This document shows positions 1-7,093 of a DNA stretch of 33,296 nucleotides, in pieces. A program made the translations under genes and the position numbers. The DNA comes from Vulcanibacillus modesticaldus. GTDB lineage: Bacteria > Bacillota > Bacilli > Tepidibacillales > Tepidibacillaceae. Where the stretch lies: contig NZ_MIJF01000018.1 in NCBI RefSeq assembly GCF_001730235.1, forward strand, positions 1 through 33,296, in the 5' to 3' direction. The notes under the pieces were generated by a model. It searched no databases. It was not told where the DNA came from and saw nothing but the letters and a program-made list of their open reading frames with translations. Position 1 is the first letter of the stretch, and every line of letters starts with the position of its first letter.

Positions 1-228
1 GAAAGAGTATTTGCAGATATGAAAGAGAAACATGGTTTGCGTTGGACTACGTTAAGAGGTTTGAAAAAAGTCTCGATGCAGGCGATGTTAGTTTTTGCTG
101 CCATGAATTTGAAAAAGCTAGCGAATTGGACGTGGAAGAGACGTCCGAATCGCTCTCAATTTTTTATTTCATCCAAGATTTTAAGCATTTTTGACAAAAA
201 TAACCTCATACTAGGTAATTTAGCATGA
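1..228 (+). CDS. IS1182-type transposase, C-terminal fragment (cut by window edge)
   Basis: The reading frame is open from the first base and ends at a TGA at 226-228. It encodes the last part of a DDE transposase. The segment ERVFADMKEKHGLRWTTLRG, followed by a helix ending AAMNLKKLAN, resembles the C-terminal end of IS1182/ISL-type transposases, where the catalytic glutamate region precedes a conserved Y/R-rich stretch. The catalytic domain lies upstream of the window, so intactness cannot be judged. About 20 bases after the stop there is an inverted repeat (246-254 with 259-267) that may belong to the right end of the element, but no target duplication can be tested because the left end is missing. 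The family call rests on recalled similarity only. Confidence 0.75.
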   Translation, partial: ERVFADMKEKHGLRWTTLRGLKKVSMQAMLVFAAMNLKKLANWTWKRRPNRSQFFISSKILSIFDKNNLILGNLA

Positions 229-245
229 GGTTAGTCTTCAGTCTG

Positions 246-267
246 AGACATGCCCTTAGGCATGTCT
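246..267. repeat. 9-bp inverted repeat after the IS1182-like gene
   Basis: AGACATGCC (246-254) pairs perfectly with GGCATGTCT (259-267) around a CTTA loop. No T-run follows directly, so it is not a convincing terminator by itself. It may mark or lie near the right end of the insertion sequence. The second arm of the element would be needed to prove this. Confidence 0.4.
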
Positions 268-282
268 AATTTAATTTACTAG

Positions 283-310
283 ATAGCCTAGCTAGTGTGG
301 CTATTTTTTT
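283..310 (+). terminator. Rho-independent terminator
   Basis: ATAGCC (283-288) pairs with GGCTAT (299-304) and a run of seven T follows (304-310). It lies between the transposase tail and ptsI and would insulate ptsI from transcription out of the element. Confidence 0.6.
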
Positions 311-413
311 GTCTTTTCTCTACTTAAGTGTAACGAAGGATGTAAATCGAGGCACTTGCAAAATTTCTAAGCATATGGAAAGATTAGAGTAAAAGTATTT
401 AGGAGTAATGTCT

Positions 414-2135
414 ATGAAAATAGAAGGTATTGCGGCATCGAAGGGAATAGCAATTGCAAGGGCTTATCTTCTTGAAAATTCAGAGCTAATGATCAAAAAA
501 AGAAAAATAAAAGATATTGATGCTGAAATTAATATCTTAGAAAAAGCGCTTGAAAAAACTATTTCAGATTTAGAAGAAATTAAAAATAAAGCTAATAGAG
601 AATTAGGAGAAGATAAATCAAGAATATTTCTTGCACATCAATTAGTCCTAAAAGATCCTGAATTCATAAAAATGGTAAAAGATAAGATTAAAAAAGAACA
701 TTTAAATGCTGAGTTCGCAATAAATGAGGTTGCAACAGGATTTATTAAAGAGTTCGAAAAAATGAAGGACCATTATTTTATAGAAAGGGCCACTGATATT
801 TATGATGTGACAAAAAGGGTATTATCTAATATTTTAGGCAGAGATTATCTCGATCTGAGAACCATTTCAGGTGAAGTAATAATTGTAGCAAAAGATTTAA
901 CTCCTTCTGAAACAATTCAGTTAGATAAAAAATATATCAAAGGATTTGTTACAGACCTTGGAGGAATAACCTCCCATTCATCTATTTTGGCTCGATCAAT
1001 GGAAATACCCGCAGTTGTTGGAGTGAAGGATGTTTTTAAAAAAGTAACTAATAATGCATTACTTATTTTAGATGGAAACACCGGAGAAGTAATCGTTAAT
1101 CCATCCACTGATGTTATTAGAGAGTATCAAATAAAACAAAAAAAGTATGAACAACATAAGGTCATGTTAAGAAGATTGATTGATAAACCTACTATTACAC
1201 GTGACAAGCATGTCGTTAAACTTGTAGCCAATATTAGTTCACCAGATGAAGTGCGGGATGTAATTGCAAATGGTGGAGAAGGAATAGGATTGTATAGATC
1301 TGAATTCTTATTTTTGGGAGCTGAAAAACTTCCAACTGAAGAAGAACAGTTCATGGCTTATAAGTCTGTGCTTCAACAAATGCGTGGTAAGCCTGTCGTT
1401 GTAAGAACATTGGATATTGGTGGGGATAAAGAACTCTCGATCCTCAATTTACCTAAAGAATTAAATCCATTCCTTGGATTTAGGGCTATTCGATTAACTT
1501 TAGATAAACAAGATATATTCCGTGTTCATTTAAGAGCATTACTTCGTGCAAGCAGCTATGGTAATTTAAAAATTATGTTTCCAATGATTGCAACGTTAAA
1601 TGAATTACGACAAGCAAAGCAGATATTGATTGAGGAGAAAAATAAGTTAGTTGAAGAAGGTGGAGAAGTATCAGATACCATTGAAGTAGGCATGATGATA
1701 GAAATTCCATCAGCAGCTATCCTTGCGGATCAATTTGCTAAGGAAGTAGATTTCTTTAGTATTGGGACAAATGACCTAATTCAATTTATGATGGCAGCTG
1801 ATCGAATGAATGATAAAGTTTCATATTTGTATCAACCATACAATCCCGCCATTTTAAGATTGCTTGATATGGTGATTAAAGCAGCTCATAAAGAGGGTAA
1901 ATGGGTTGGGATGTGTGGAGAAATGGCGAAAGACCCTATTGCGATTCCGCTTCTGTTAGGGATGGGGTTAGATGACTTTAGTATGAGTCCGTCATCTATC
2001 CTGTCTGTAAGAGAGCAATTAGCCACACTATCTAAAGCAGAAGCAGCTAAAATCCTTGATAAAGTATTATCGATGGCAACAACAGATGAGGTTATTAAAT
2101 TGGTAAAGGATAGATTTCGAATTTTAGATTATTGA
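414..2135 (+). CDS. ptsI: Phosphoenolpyruvate-protein phosphotransferase (PTS enzyme I)
   Basis: This is cytoplasmic enzyme I of the PEP:sugar phosphotransferase system, which autophosphorylates from PEP on a histidine and passes the phosphate to HPr. With the start used here it has 573 residues, the usual enzyme I length. The N-terminal half carries the phosphohistidine loop GGITSHSSILARS with His188. The C-terminal PEP-binding TIM barrel includes IGLYRSEFLF, RTLDIGGDKE, SIGTNDLIQFMMAADR and the catalytic cysteine C501 in WVGMCGEMA. An ATG exists at 408, but AGGAG (401-405) is only 2 nt from it and 8 nt from the ATG at 414, so 414 is chosen. ptsH normally sits immediately upstream and is missing; an IS-like element and terminator are there instead. 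No PTS permease is present in the window. Confidence 0.97.
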   Translation: MKIEGIAASKGIAIARAYLLENSELMIKKRKIKDIDAEINILEKALEKTISDLEEIKNKANRELGEDKSRIFLAHQLVLKDPEFIKMVKDKIKKEHLNAEFAINEVATGFIKEFEKMKDHYFIERATDIYDVTKRVLSNILGRDYLDLRTISGEVIIVAKDLTPSETIQLDKKYIKGFVTDLGGITSHSSILARSMEIPAVVGVKDVFKKVTNNALLILDGNTGEVIVNPSTDVIREYQIKQKKYEQHKVMLRRLIDKPTITRDKHVVKLVANISSPDEVRDVIANGGEGIGLYRSEFLFLGAEKLPTEEEQFMAYKSVLQQMRGKPVVVRTLDIGGDKELSILNLPKELNPFLGFRAIRLTLDKQDIFRVHLRALLRASSYGNLKIMFPMIATLNELRQAKQILIEEKNKLVEEGGEVSDTIEVGMMIEIPSAAILADQFAKEVDFFSIGTNDLIQFMMAADRMNDKVSYLYQPYNPAILRLLDMVIKAAHKEGKWVGMCGEMAKDPIAIPLLLGMGLDDFSMSPSSILSVREQLATLSKAEAAKILDKVLSMATTDEVIKLVKDRFRILDY

Positions 2136-2161
2136 TGTTTAAGTGGTTAATGACAAAAAAA

Positions 2162-2189
2162 GCCCATCTTTTCGATTCAAAAGATGGGC
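2162..2189 (-). terminator. Strong hairpin terminator, minus-strand polarity
   Basis: GCCCATCTTTT (2162-2172) pairs perfectly over 11 bp with AAAAGATGGGC (2179-2189). On the plus strand it is preceded by seven A (2155-2161), so the U-tract belongs to minus-strand transcripts, those of the gene ending at 2343 and the gerP operon. It lies 26 nt after the ptsI stop and could also stabilise the ptsI mRNA end, but it has no plus-strand T-run. Confidence 0.8.
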
Positions 2190-2342
2190 AAATCAAAAAT
2201 AACTCTCATTTCCCTTATTCTACCACGAACTCTAGGAAGAAATAAAGATTATCTTACTAAATTATATCAAAAGAATTGTTATGTTATGAAGAGGTTTTTA
2301 AAAAACTCTGATTTTTTTTTAAATAATATTTTTGATATACCT

Positions 2343-2681
2343 TTATTTAGGGATAAACCTACCATTTAGTAACGAGTCTATTAATTCATCATCTTTGACT
2401 AAGATATTCAAGTCGGGAACCTCTACTATAAACTGCTTTTTTTTATAATCGTATTTTAACTTACCACTTGGCTTAATTTGATAAAAATAAACATCTTCAT
2501 TGTTTTTAATAGCAATTTTTTTAACCTGATTAAGAATAATGAATAAATCACCCCAATAGGGAAGATAAGGTTTTTGATTATGAATTTTTAAAACCGATTT
2601 TAATTCCTCTAATAATGATTCGATAGCTTTCACAAAATCACCATATCTATTTATGTTTTTTTCTGCATTATACCATATCAT
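2343..2681 (-). CDS. Hypothetical protein, 112 aa
   Basis: I do not recognise this gene. The product is a small soluble protein with an amphipathic N-terminal half (EKNINRYGDFVKAIESLLEE) and a lysine- and tyrosine-rich middle resembling beta strands (VYFYQIKPSGKLKYDYKKK). It has no signal peptide or cysteines. It begins 36 nt after the gerPD stop on the same strand and would be read as the last gene of the gerP transcript, before the minus-strand terminator at 2162-2189. No Shine-Dalgarno sequence is visible before the ATG (the upstream bases are almost all A and T), so it is poorly translated, starts elsewhere or is decaying. It has no resemblance to GerPF, which would complete a gerP operon. 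Confidence 0.5.
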   Translation of the reverse strand: MIWYNAEKNINRYGDFVKAIESLLEELKSVLKIHNQKPYLPYWGDLFIILNQVKKIAIKNNEDVYFYQIKPSGKLKYDYKKKQFIVEVPDLNILVKDDELIDSLLNGRFIPK

Positions 2682-2717
2682 ATTTTTAATGATTTTATTT
2701 TTTTTGCAACTATTTTA

Positions 2718-2894
2718 TTATTCAGGAGATAATGGAACCATTGGTCCGATTATTAACGATTCAGGTGGTGTGTCAAAGATAGAGGACGGTGTAATTTCTT
2801 GAGCATCACCGATTAAAAAAACTGCTGAGCTAGCGACAGCCCCAATTTTTATATCACCAATTGAAATCCCATGATTGATCACAGTGAACTCCAT
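2718..2894 (-). CDS. gerPD: Spore germination protein GerPD
   Basis: A 58-residue ORF begins MEFTVINHGISIGDIKIGAV and continues through SSAVFLIGDAQEI and SSIFDTPPESLIIGP, ending at TAA (2718-2720). The IGDI...SSAVFLIGD pattern and the FDTPPESLI segment are characteristic of GerPD. GerP proteins are made in the mother cell and are needed for germinants to pass through the spore coat; their biochemical role is unknown. The ATG overlaps the gerPC stop (TGATG), implying translational coupling, with AAAGGAG just upstream inside the end of gerPC. The gene is easily missed because of its size. Confidence 0.88.
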   Translation of the reverse strand: MEFTVINHGISIGDIKIGAVASSAVFLIGDAQEITPSSIFDTPPESLIIGPMVPLSPE

Positions 2895-3508
2895 CAATCA
2901 TTCTCCTTTCTTGGTAAATGTAGGATAAAGGTTTCGATTGCTCTTTGAATGTCTTTTTGTATTTTTTTAATAATCGTTTCTTCTATCTCTTTTAAATTAT
3001 TATCATTTATCTTGTTATACATCTGCTTAAAATATAATTCGACCTGTTGATCAATTTGTTTTTCTATATCATTAATAATTAATTGTTTATAAGAATCATC
3101 TAATTTATAGTCGTATTTGTTAGCGATCTTATTAATCACATTACTTGCCTCGTTGTTTAAATATTCGTTAATTAATTTTTTAATATTATAAATTAGATCA
3201 GGATAGTTCTTTTTTATCGGTATTGTAACTTCATCTATTGAATCTCCATCGACAACTAATTCTTCAATGGAACCTGTTTTATAAGGTGTTATGCCAATGT
3301 TTAACGTTCCATCCAATCTCTCGATTTTTAATTGGTCAAATTTATATTCTATTTTCTCTACTTTTATTGGCTTCTCTTCTCTTAACAAGGCTATTTCTGA
3401 ATGTAGTTGTCTGACATCATTTTCTAATTTTTTTATCTTTTTATTCTGCAACTCAATTTTCTTTTGAATTTCTTCAAGATATTGATAAAAATCATTAACT
3501 GGATACAT
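2894..3508 (-). CDS. gerPC: Spore germination protein GerPC
   Basis: This is GerPC of the gerP spore-coat permeability locus. From the ATG at 3508 it is 204 residues, close to the roughly 205 of Bacillus GerPC. Residues 1-55 form a predicted coiled coil (YLEEIQKKIELQNKKIKKLE). The centre carries VEKIEYKFDQLKIERLDGTLNIGITP, the family signature, and the C-terminal half is helical and charged. The frame stays open to an ATG at 3535 that has no ribosome binding site. GGAG at 3520-3523 lies 11 nt before the ATG at 3508 and 5 nt before a TTG at 3514, so either may be used. The gene overlaps gerPD by one base. Confidence 0.88.
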   Translation of the reverse strand: MYPVNDFYQYLEEIQKKIELQNKKIKKLENDVRQLHSEIALLREEKPIKVEKIEYKFDQLKIERLDGTLNIGITPYKTGSIEELVVDGDSIDEVTIPIKKNYPDLIYNIKKLINEYLNNEASNVINKIANKYDYKLDDSYKQLIINDIEKQIDQQVELYFKQMYNKINDNNLKEIEETIIKKIQKDIQRAIETFILHLPRKEND

Positions 3509-3617
3509 CTTCAACCCAGCTCCTTTTACGTCCATTTACAATTTGAAATCTCGACTTAATTTAGTTTTGCTTTATTTTATGCAGAAAAAGAGTGTAGGTG
3601 AATGCCCATTTTTATAG

Positions 3618-4007
3618 TTAATTTTTTTGGAAAGAAGGGTTATCATACAAAATTTGACGAAAATGCTTGACTCTAACTTGATTGTCAATAAAATTTGTTG
3701 AACCGATTTGAAAAACACCTGAGGCAGCAATACTTAAAATTTTTATATTATCAACTTCAATCAGTGGTTTTATGTTCAAGACTTTCGTCTTAACAGGTAT
3801 TTTTAATGCAACAGGTTTTGGAATTGGACGTAAAAAAAGTGGGTATTCGTATATATTTCCTTCATCTTCATAAAAAATGGGAATTTCTCTTTGTACTGCT
3901 AAGATTTTTGCCCTAGGTTCAATAATTTTTGTATCCCCAGTAATGACAGTAGCACTAGATATAACATTGATAATTTTTATATTGTTTACTTTTGAAATTC
4001 TATTCAT
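3618..4007 (-). CDS. gerPE: Spore germination protein GerPE
   Basis: A 129-residue GerPE-like protein of the gerP coat-permeability set. It contains two copies of the motif typical of small GerP proteins: NIKIINVISSATVITGDT near the N terminus and NIKILSIAASGVFQIGST near residues 88-105. The central part is proline-rich (LFLRPIPKPVALKIP). GAGGTGA lies about 7 nt before the ATG. In Bacillus subtilis gerPE follows gerPD, but here it precedes gerPC. The assignment rests on motif and length; a divergent GerPB/PD-type duplicate is the alternative. Confidence 0.8.
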   Translation of the reverse strand: MNRISKVNNIKIINVISSATVITGDTKIIEPRAKILAVQREIPIFYEDEGNIYEYPLFLRPIPKPVALKIPVKTKVLNIKPLIEVDNIKILSIAASGVFQIGSTNFIDNQVRVKHFRQILYDNPSFQKN

Positions 4008-4029
4008 AATGGCTTCACCTCAAGTGATG

Positions 4030-4272
4030 CTATTTGTTTTGTAACCCATAAGTTTCTACAACATGGCTATTGCTATTAGGTGAAGGGAGGATTACGAGGG
4101 GAAGGTCATTTCTTTTAGGAGATCTAGCTGGTGCACTGAATCCACCAGTATTATAAAGTTTAGAAAGAGTATTAACGATACCAGAGCTACCTATTTGTAA
4201 TATTGAAGAATTACTAATTGAACCAACTTTTAAATTATAAACAACTATACTCTGATGTACTATGAGTTTCAT
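4030..4272 (-). CDS. gerPB: Spore germination protein GerPB
   Basis: This 80-residue product begins MKLIVHQSIVVYNLKVGSIS and continues SNSSILQIGSSGIVNTLSKLYNTGGFSAP, which matches the recalled GerPB pattern (IHQ..., SSSVLQIGTAG, LYNTGGF). It acts with the other GerP proteins in spore-coat permeability to germinants. AGAGGTGG precedes the ATG at a normal distance. It lies second in the operon, 26 nt after the stop of the GerPA/PF-like gene, as in Bacillus. Confidence 0.87.
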   Translation of the reverse strand: MKLIVHQSIVVYNLKVGSISNSSILQIGSSGIVNTLSKLYNTGGFSAPARSPKRNDLPLVILPSPNSNSHVVETYGLQNK

Positions 4273-4298
4273 CTTACCACCTCTAGGGAATAGGATTT

Positions 4299-4514
4299 TT
4301 AGGCATTTGCGGCTGTGGTTGTGTCGGCAACGTCGTTATCAATATTTGTTTGCCCTGTTATCCCTTGTTTAGATAATTGAAAATCTCCAGTACTGAATGA
4401 ACCAGCACCAGCAAAGGTTTTAGAAGTGCTTTTTGGAGCGATATAAAAGGAGTCTCCAAAATTAACAACCCCCGAAACGCTAACGATTTTAATGTTTCCA
4501 ATGATTGAAGGCAT
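4299..4514 (-). CDS. GerPA/GerPF-family spore germination protein
   Basis: A 71-residue protein begins MPSIIGNIKIVSVSGVVNFG and contains the family signatures FGDSFYIAPKS and KTFAGAGSFSTGDF. GerPA and GerPF are homologous to each other, and motif reading alone does not separate them. The first position in the operon suggests GerPA, but no second paralogue is present in the window. It is preceded by the SigK-like promoter at 4547-4574. AAGGATG lies before the ATG. The Thr/Ala/Asp-rich C terminus is typical of these coat-associated proteins. Confidence 0.87.
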   Translation of the reverse strand: MPSIIGNIKIVSVSGVVNFGDSFYIAPKSTSKTFAGAGSFSTGDFQLSKQGITGQTNIDNDVADTTTAANA

Positions 4515-4546
4515 GGCAAAACATCCTTTTTAGTAAATTAATAATT

Positions 4547-4574
4547 TATTTTATGAATAAAATTGATAATACGT
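4547..4574 (-). promoter_or_regulatory. Putative SigK promoter of the gerP operon
   Basis: On the minus strand the sequence reads AC (plus 4573-4574), 17 nt, then CATAAAATA (plus 4547-4555). This matches the SigK consensus AC-N16/17-CATAnnnTA exactly. The predicted start lies about 27 nt before the first gerP codon. The Bacillus subtilis gerP operon is known to be SigK-dependent, which agrees with mother-cell expression. Confidence 0.7.
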
Positions 4575-4719
4575 ACTTGCGATTGTCTTAGTATATAAAT
4601 GAAATATTTTTTAATAATATATGTTTGTGCCTAGCTAATGGTTAAGAATATTTCTCTACCTTAAGCGTATAAATGTAAAGAATTTTAGTAATAAGACATG
4701 ATAGAAAGGAAGAGGGATT

Positions 4720-5022
4720 ATGTACGGGAAAGGTTCAGTTAAAGCGGAAAATTTAGATCAAGATAGAATTGAAGATAAGGAATTATTTGATAAAATTTCT
4801 AACACATTAAAACAGTTGTGTCTGAAACAAGAGATCATTAATATTGCTCAATTCAATATTGTCGTTAGTAAAAAATATTATATAACTGAAGAAATATTAT
4901 TGAAGGAGTTAAAATGTAGAATTTCTGAACTCATATCTAATAATACCAAAATATATATTGAACAGTTAGAAATAGACATTTCAGTAGCTATTATTTACAA
5001 AATATTAGGTGAACAAAGTTAA
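4720..5022 (+). CDS. Hypothetical protein, 100 aa, divergent from gerP
   Basis: I do not recognise this gene. It encodes a soluble, mostly helical protein with an acidic N terminus (EDKELFDKISNTLKQLCLKQ) and a hydrophobic C-terminal helix (ISVAIIYKILG). It has two cysteines and no signal peptide or membrane segment. AAAGGAAGAGGGA lies directly before the ATG, so it is very probably translated. It is transcribed away from the gerP operon across a 205-bp AT-rich gap. A sporulation role is only a guess from position. It faces a minus-strand terminator at 5035-5051. Confidence 0.6.
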   Translation: MYGKGSVKAENLDQDRIEDKELFDKISNTLKQLCLKQEIINIAQFNIVVSKKYYITEEILLKELKCRISELISNNTKIYIEQLEIDISVAIIYKILGEQS

Positions 5023-5051
5023 TAAAAAAAAAGCGTCCTAAATAAAAGGAC
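5021..5051 (-). terminator. Terminator after the ArsR gene
   Basis: GTCCT (5035-5039) pairs with AGGAC (5047-5051). On the minus strand the hairpin is followed by the U-run encoded by the A-run at 5024-5032. The stem is short but the U-tract is long. It lies immediately after the stop codon of the ArsR gene. Confidence 0.6.
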
Positions 5052-5052
5052 A

Positions 5053-5403
5053 CTATTTATCTTCAAGTAAGTGTTCAAAGCTAATGGTTAAGATCTTTTT
5101 GATGTGTTCATCTTTCAGAGAATATAAAATTGAAGTTCCCTGCTTTTTTGAAGAAGTAATTCCTAAATTTTTCATTAGTCGTAAGTGATGACTAGTATTG
5201 GCAATAGACAAATTAACTACATTTGCAATATCATGCACGCAAAGATTGTCATGTTTAAGAAGTAAATACCCTATTTTTACTCGATTAATATCAGAAAATG
5301 CTTTAAAAAAATTAGCAATCAATTCCGTTGGTATATTAGAAATATCTTCAGTTATTTCTTGCTGATCAATGATGTTCAGTTTGCAAATGTGTGTTTCCGT
5401 CAC
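5053..5403 (-). CDS. ArsR/SmtB-family zinc-type metal-sensing repressor
   Basis: A winged-helix repressor of about 116 residues, expected to leave DNA when it binds zinc or a similar ion. Both classical SmtB sites are visible. The alpha-3 site has C55 and D58 in NLCVHDIANV, with H5 and C7 (ETHIC) as likely N-terminal ligands. The alpha-5 site has D98, H100, H111 and E114, with the same spacing as SmtB D104, H106, H117 and E120. The recognition helix is LSIANTSHHLRLMKNLG. The frame is open to an ATG at 5466, but GTGGTGAT sits 6 nt before the GTG at 5403, which gives the usual family length and is chosen. The start lies inside the end of the exporter gene (38-nt overlap), implying coupling and autoregulation from the same promoter. 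Confidence 0.88.
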   Translation of the reverse strand: MTETHICKLNIIDQQEITEDISNIPTELIANFFKAFSDINRVKIGYLLLKHDNLCVHDIANVVNLSIANTSHHLRLMKNLGITSSKKQGTSILYSLKDEHIKKILTISFEHLLEDK

Positions 5404-6301
5404 AACTATCACCACTCTCACAAATGTCTTCCTTTTCAATTTGAATAGTGCTATGTTTAATTCCAAAATTTTCTTTAATTATCTTTTTTATATTATTAAT
5501 TATAACATCATTTTCAGTGGCTTTATCTTTATTTATTACTACATGACAACTCAAAGCTGAAACGTCAGATGTTATCGACCATACGTGTAAGTCATGTATT
5601 GTTTCGATTTCAGGTAACTGTAAAATAGCATTGCGCACATTATCTAGTTTAATATTGGTTGGTACACCTTCCATAAGAATATGAATTGATGAAAATGTTA
5701 CTCGAATTCCTCCAACTAAAATAAGTATTGCTACCAATAAACTGGCTATAGGGTCTGCAATTTTCCATCCGAATAGGTAAATTAATAATGAGGCGACAAT
5801 TGCCCCAATTGATCCCAAAAGGTCGCCTATTACATGAAGAAAGGCACTTTTGAGATTTAGGTTATCCTTATCACCTTTCATTAAAATGAAGGCTGCGATG
5901 ATGTTTACGAGTAAGCCAATAATAGCTATCCAAAACATTCCTAAACCATAAATTTCAGGCGGATAATAAATTCTTTTGATCCCCTCATAGATAATACCGA
6001 TGGCGATTAATATCAAAGTTAATCCATTTAACAAAGAAGCCAAAATCTCTGCACGTTTATAACCATAACTTTTTGTAGAATTGGCCGGTTTAATTGAAAG
6101 CCAAAATGCTAATAAACTTAATAATAATGCTACAGAATCACTAAGCATATGACCTGCATCAGATAAAAGTGCAAGGGAATTAGTTATTATACCTCCAATA
6201 AATTCAACAAACATATAACCTGTGATTATAAAAAAGGCCTGTCTTAATAGTTTTTGATTAGTATGAGAGTGATGTTGACTATGATTGTGTCCATGTCCCA
6301 T
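5366..6301 (-). CDS. czcD: Cation diffusion facilitator, zinc/cadmium exporter (CzcD/ZitB type)
   Basis: A 311-residue inner-membrane antiporter exporting Zn2+ (possibly Cd2+ or Co2+) in exchange for protons. It starts with a His-rich tail (MGHGHNHSQHHSHT), followed by six predicted membrane helices. The two metal-binding HxxxD motifs of the family are present: H51-D55 in SDAGHMLSDS and H156-D160 in FLHVIGDLLG. The cytoplasmic C-terminal domain contains IETIHDLHVWSIT and ends in a Cys/His-rich tail (CESGDSCDGNTHLQTEHH) that may bind metal. AAAGGAG lies 8 nt before the ATG. The gene is followed, with overlap, by the ArsR/SmtB sensor. The exact metal is inferred from the zinc-type sensor. Confidence 0.92.
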   Translation of the reverse strand: MGHGHNHSQHHSHTNQKLLRQAFFIITGYMFVEFIGGIITNSLALLSDAGHMLSDSVALLLSLLAFWLSIKPANSTKSYGYKRAEILASLLNGLTLILIAIGIIYEGIKRIYYPPEIYGLGMFWIAIIGLLVNIIAAFILMKGDKDNLNLKSAFLHVIGDLLGSIGAIVASLLIYLFGWKIADPIASLLVAILILVGGIRVTFSSIHILMEGVPTNIKLDNVRNAILQLPEIETIHDLHVWSITSDVSALSCHVVINKDKATENDVIINNIKKIIKENFGIKHSTIQIEKEDICESGDSCDGNTHLQTEHH

Positions 6302-6340
6302 ATTAATAACTCCTTTATAAAATATAATTACTCTGAAATA

Positions 6341-6384
6341 ATAGTAACAAAATCACAACATTTATTCAAGTATTCATTTGAATA
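6341..6384 (-). promoter_or_regulatory. Promoter of the exporter-arsR operon with candidate metalloregulator operator
   Basis: On the minus strand TTGAAT (plus 6364-6369), a 17-nt spacer and TACTAT (plus 6341-6346) form a SigA-type promoter about 40 nt before the exporter ATG. The -35 box is embedded in inverted repeats: TATTCA-TT-TGAATA (6371-6384) and TATTCAA/TTGAATA (6363-6369 with 6378-6384). TGAA/TTCA inverted repeats are typical of ArsR/SmtB operators. The repressor of this operon is the obvious candidate ligand. Confidence 0.6.
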
Positions 6385-6539
6385 TTATAATAACAAGAGC
6401 AAGAATATAATTGCAGAAATATCACATAATAATGCAAATTATTTCAATATTTCTAATATATCAAAGCTTATTTAAATCTCAAAAAAGTAATTGTATAATG
6501 AATATTGTAACCCAAGTAAAAAGGGGAGGATGCATAAAT

Positions 6540-7076
6540 ATGAATGTAAGCGAATACACAGATTTGGTTGAAAAGAGATTAGAAAGAAATTTTGATATAG
6601 AAAGAAATATAAACTTTTTAAATCTTGATATACCTTTGTTTGCAAAAATGGAAATGTTTAACGAAAAATATTTTGCCTCAAAGCAAGTTAAGGTTTGGCG
6701 CGCTGAAAATTATGAATATATTTTTTTAAAGGACTTCAGTACCATTAACGAAAAAACTATAGAAGATTTTCAGAAATTTTTAATAAATGCTTTAGAAGAA
6801 TTAGTTGATCCACATAATGAACATATGTCTAGTGTGATTACGGGGGTTATGGTAACAAGCAATTTTCCTGAGGATTTAGAGAATAAAATTAAAAAGTTTA
6901 AACACAAAAAAATCTATGCCTTTTCATTTAAGGGGTGGGCAGAAGTCAGGCTCATGGTTGTTAGTCTTCACTCAAATAGAGTGATTAGTAATAGAAAAGG
7001 GAAGGAGGTTCAAGATTTCTATTTACCAACAGGTATAAAAAGAAAAAAGGGAATTATTAATTTTTTTAGTAAATGA
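6540..7076 (+). CDS. Hypothetical cytoplasmic protein in the cstA operon, 178 aa
   Basis: The start is the ATG at 6540, preceded by AGGGGAGGA (6522-6530); in-frame upstream ATGs lack a binding site. The protein is soluble and mixed alpha/beta: an N-terminal helix (SEYTDLVEKRLERNFDIE), then LFAKMEMFNEKYFASKQVKVWRAENYEYIF as probable strands, and a basic C-terminal tail (RKKGIINFFSK). There are no cysteines, signal or membrane segments. It ends 17 nt before cstA and clearly forms an operon with it. It may belong to an uncharacterised family (possibly the DUF8052 type, from memory only). No function can be assigned; a role in regulating or assisting the transporter is speculation. Confidence 0.7.
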   Translation: MNVSEYTDLVEKRLERNFDIERNINFLNLDIPLFAKMEMFNEKYFASKQVKVWRAENYEYIFLKDFSTINEKTIEDFQKFLINALEELVDPHNEHMSSVITGVMVTSNFPEDLENKIKKFKHKKIYAFSFKGWAEVRLMVVSLHSNRVISNRKGKEVQDFYLPTGIKRKKGIINFFSK

Positions 7077-7093
7077 TTTGAGGAGGTTAATTT

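Noticed and set aside
2184-2369. Small plus-strand ORF after ptsI
   Set aside because: It begins within the terminator hairpin, has no ribosome binding site and overlaps the minus-strand gene end.
5404-5466. Longer N terminus for the ArsR protein
   Set aside because: The extra 21 residues overlap the exporter and lack a ribosome binding site; the GTG at 5403 has one and gives the normal family length.
6254-6475. Plus-strand ORF across the exporter promoter
   Set aside because: It lies over the His-rich start of the exporter and the promoter, with no ribosome binding site and Asn/Tyr-rich AT-driven composition.
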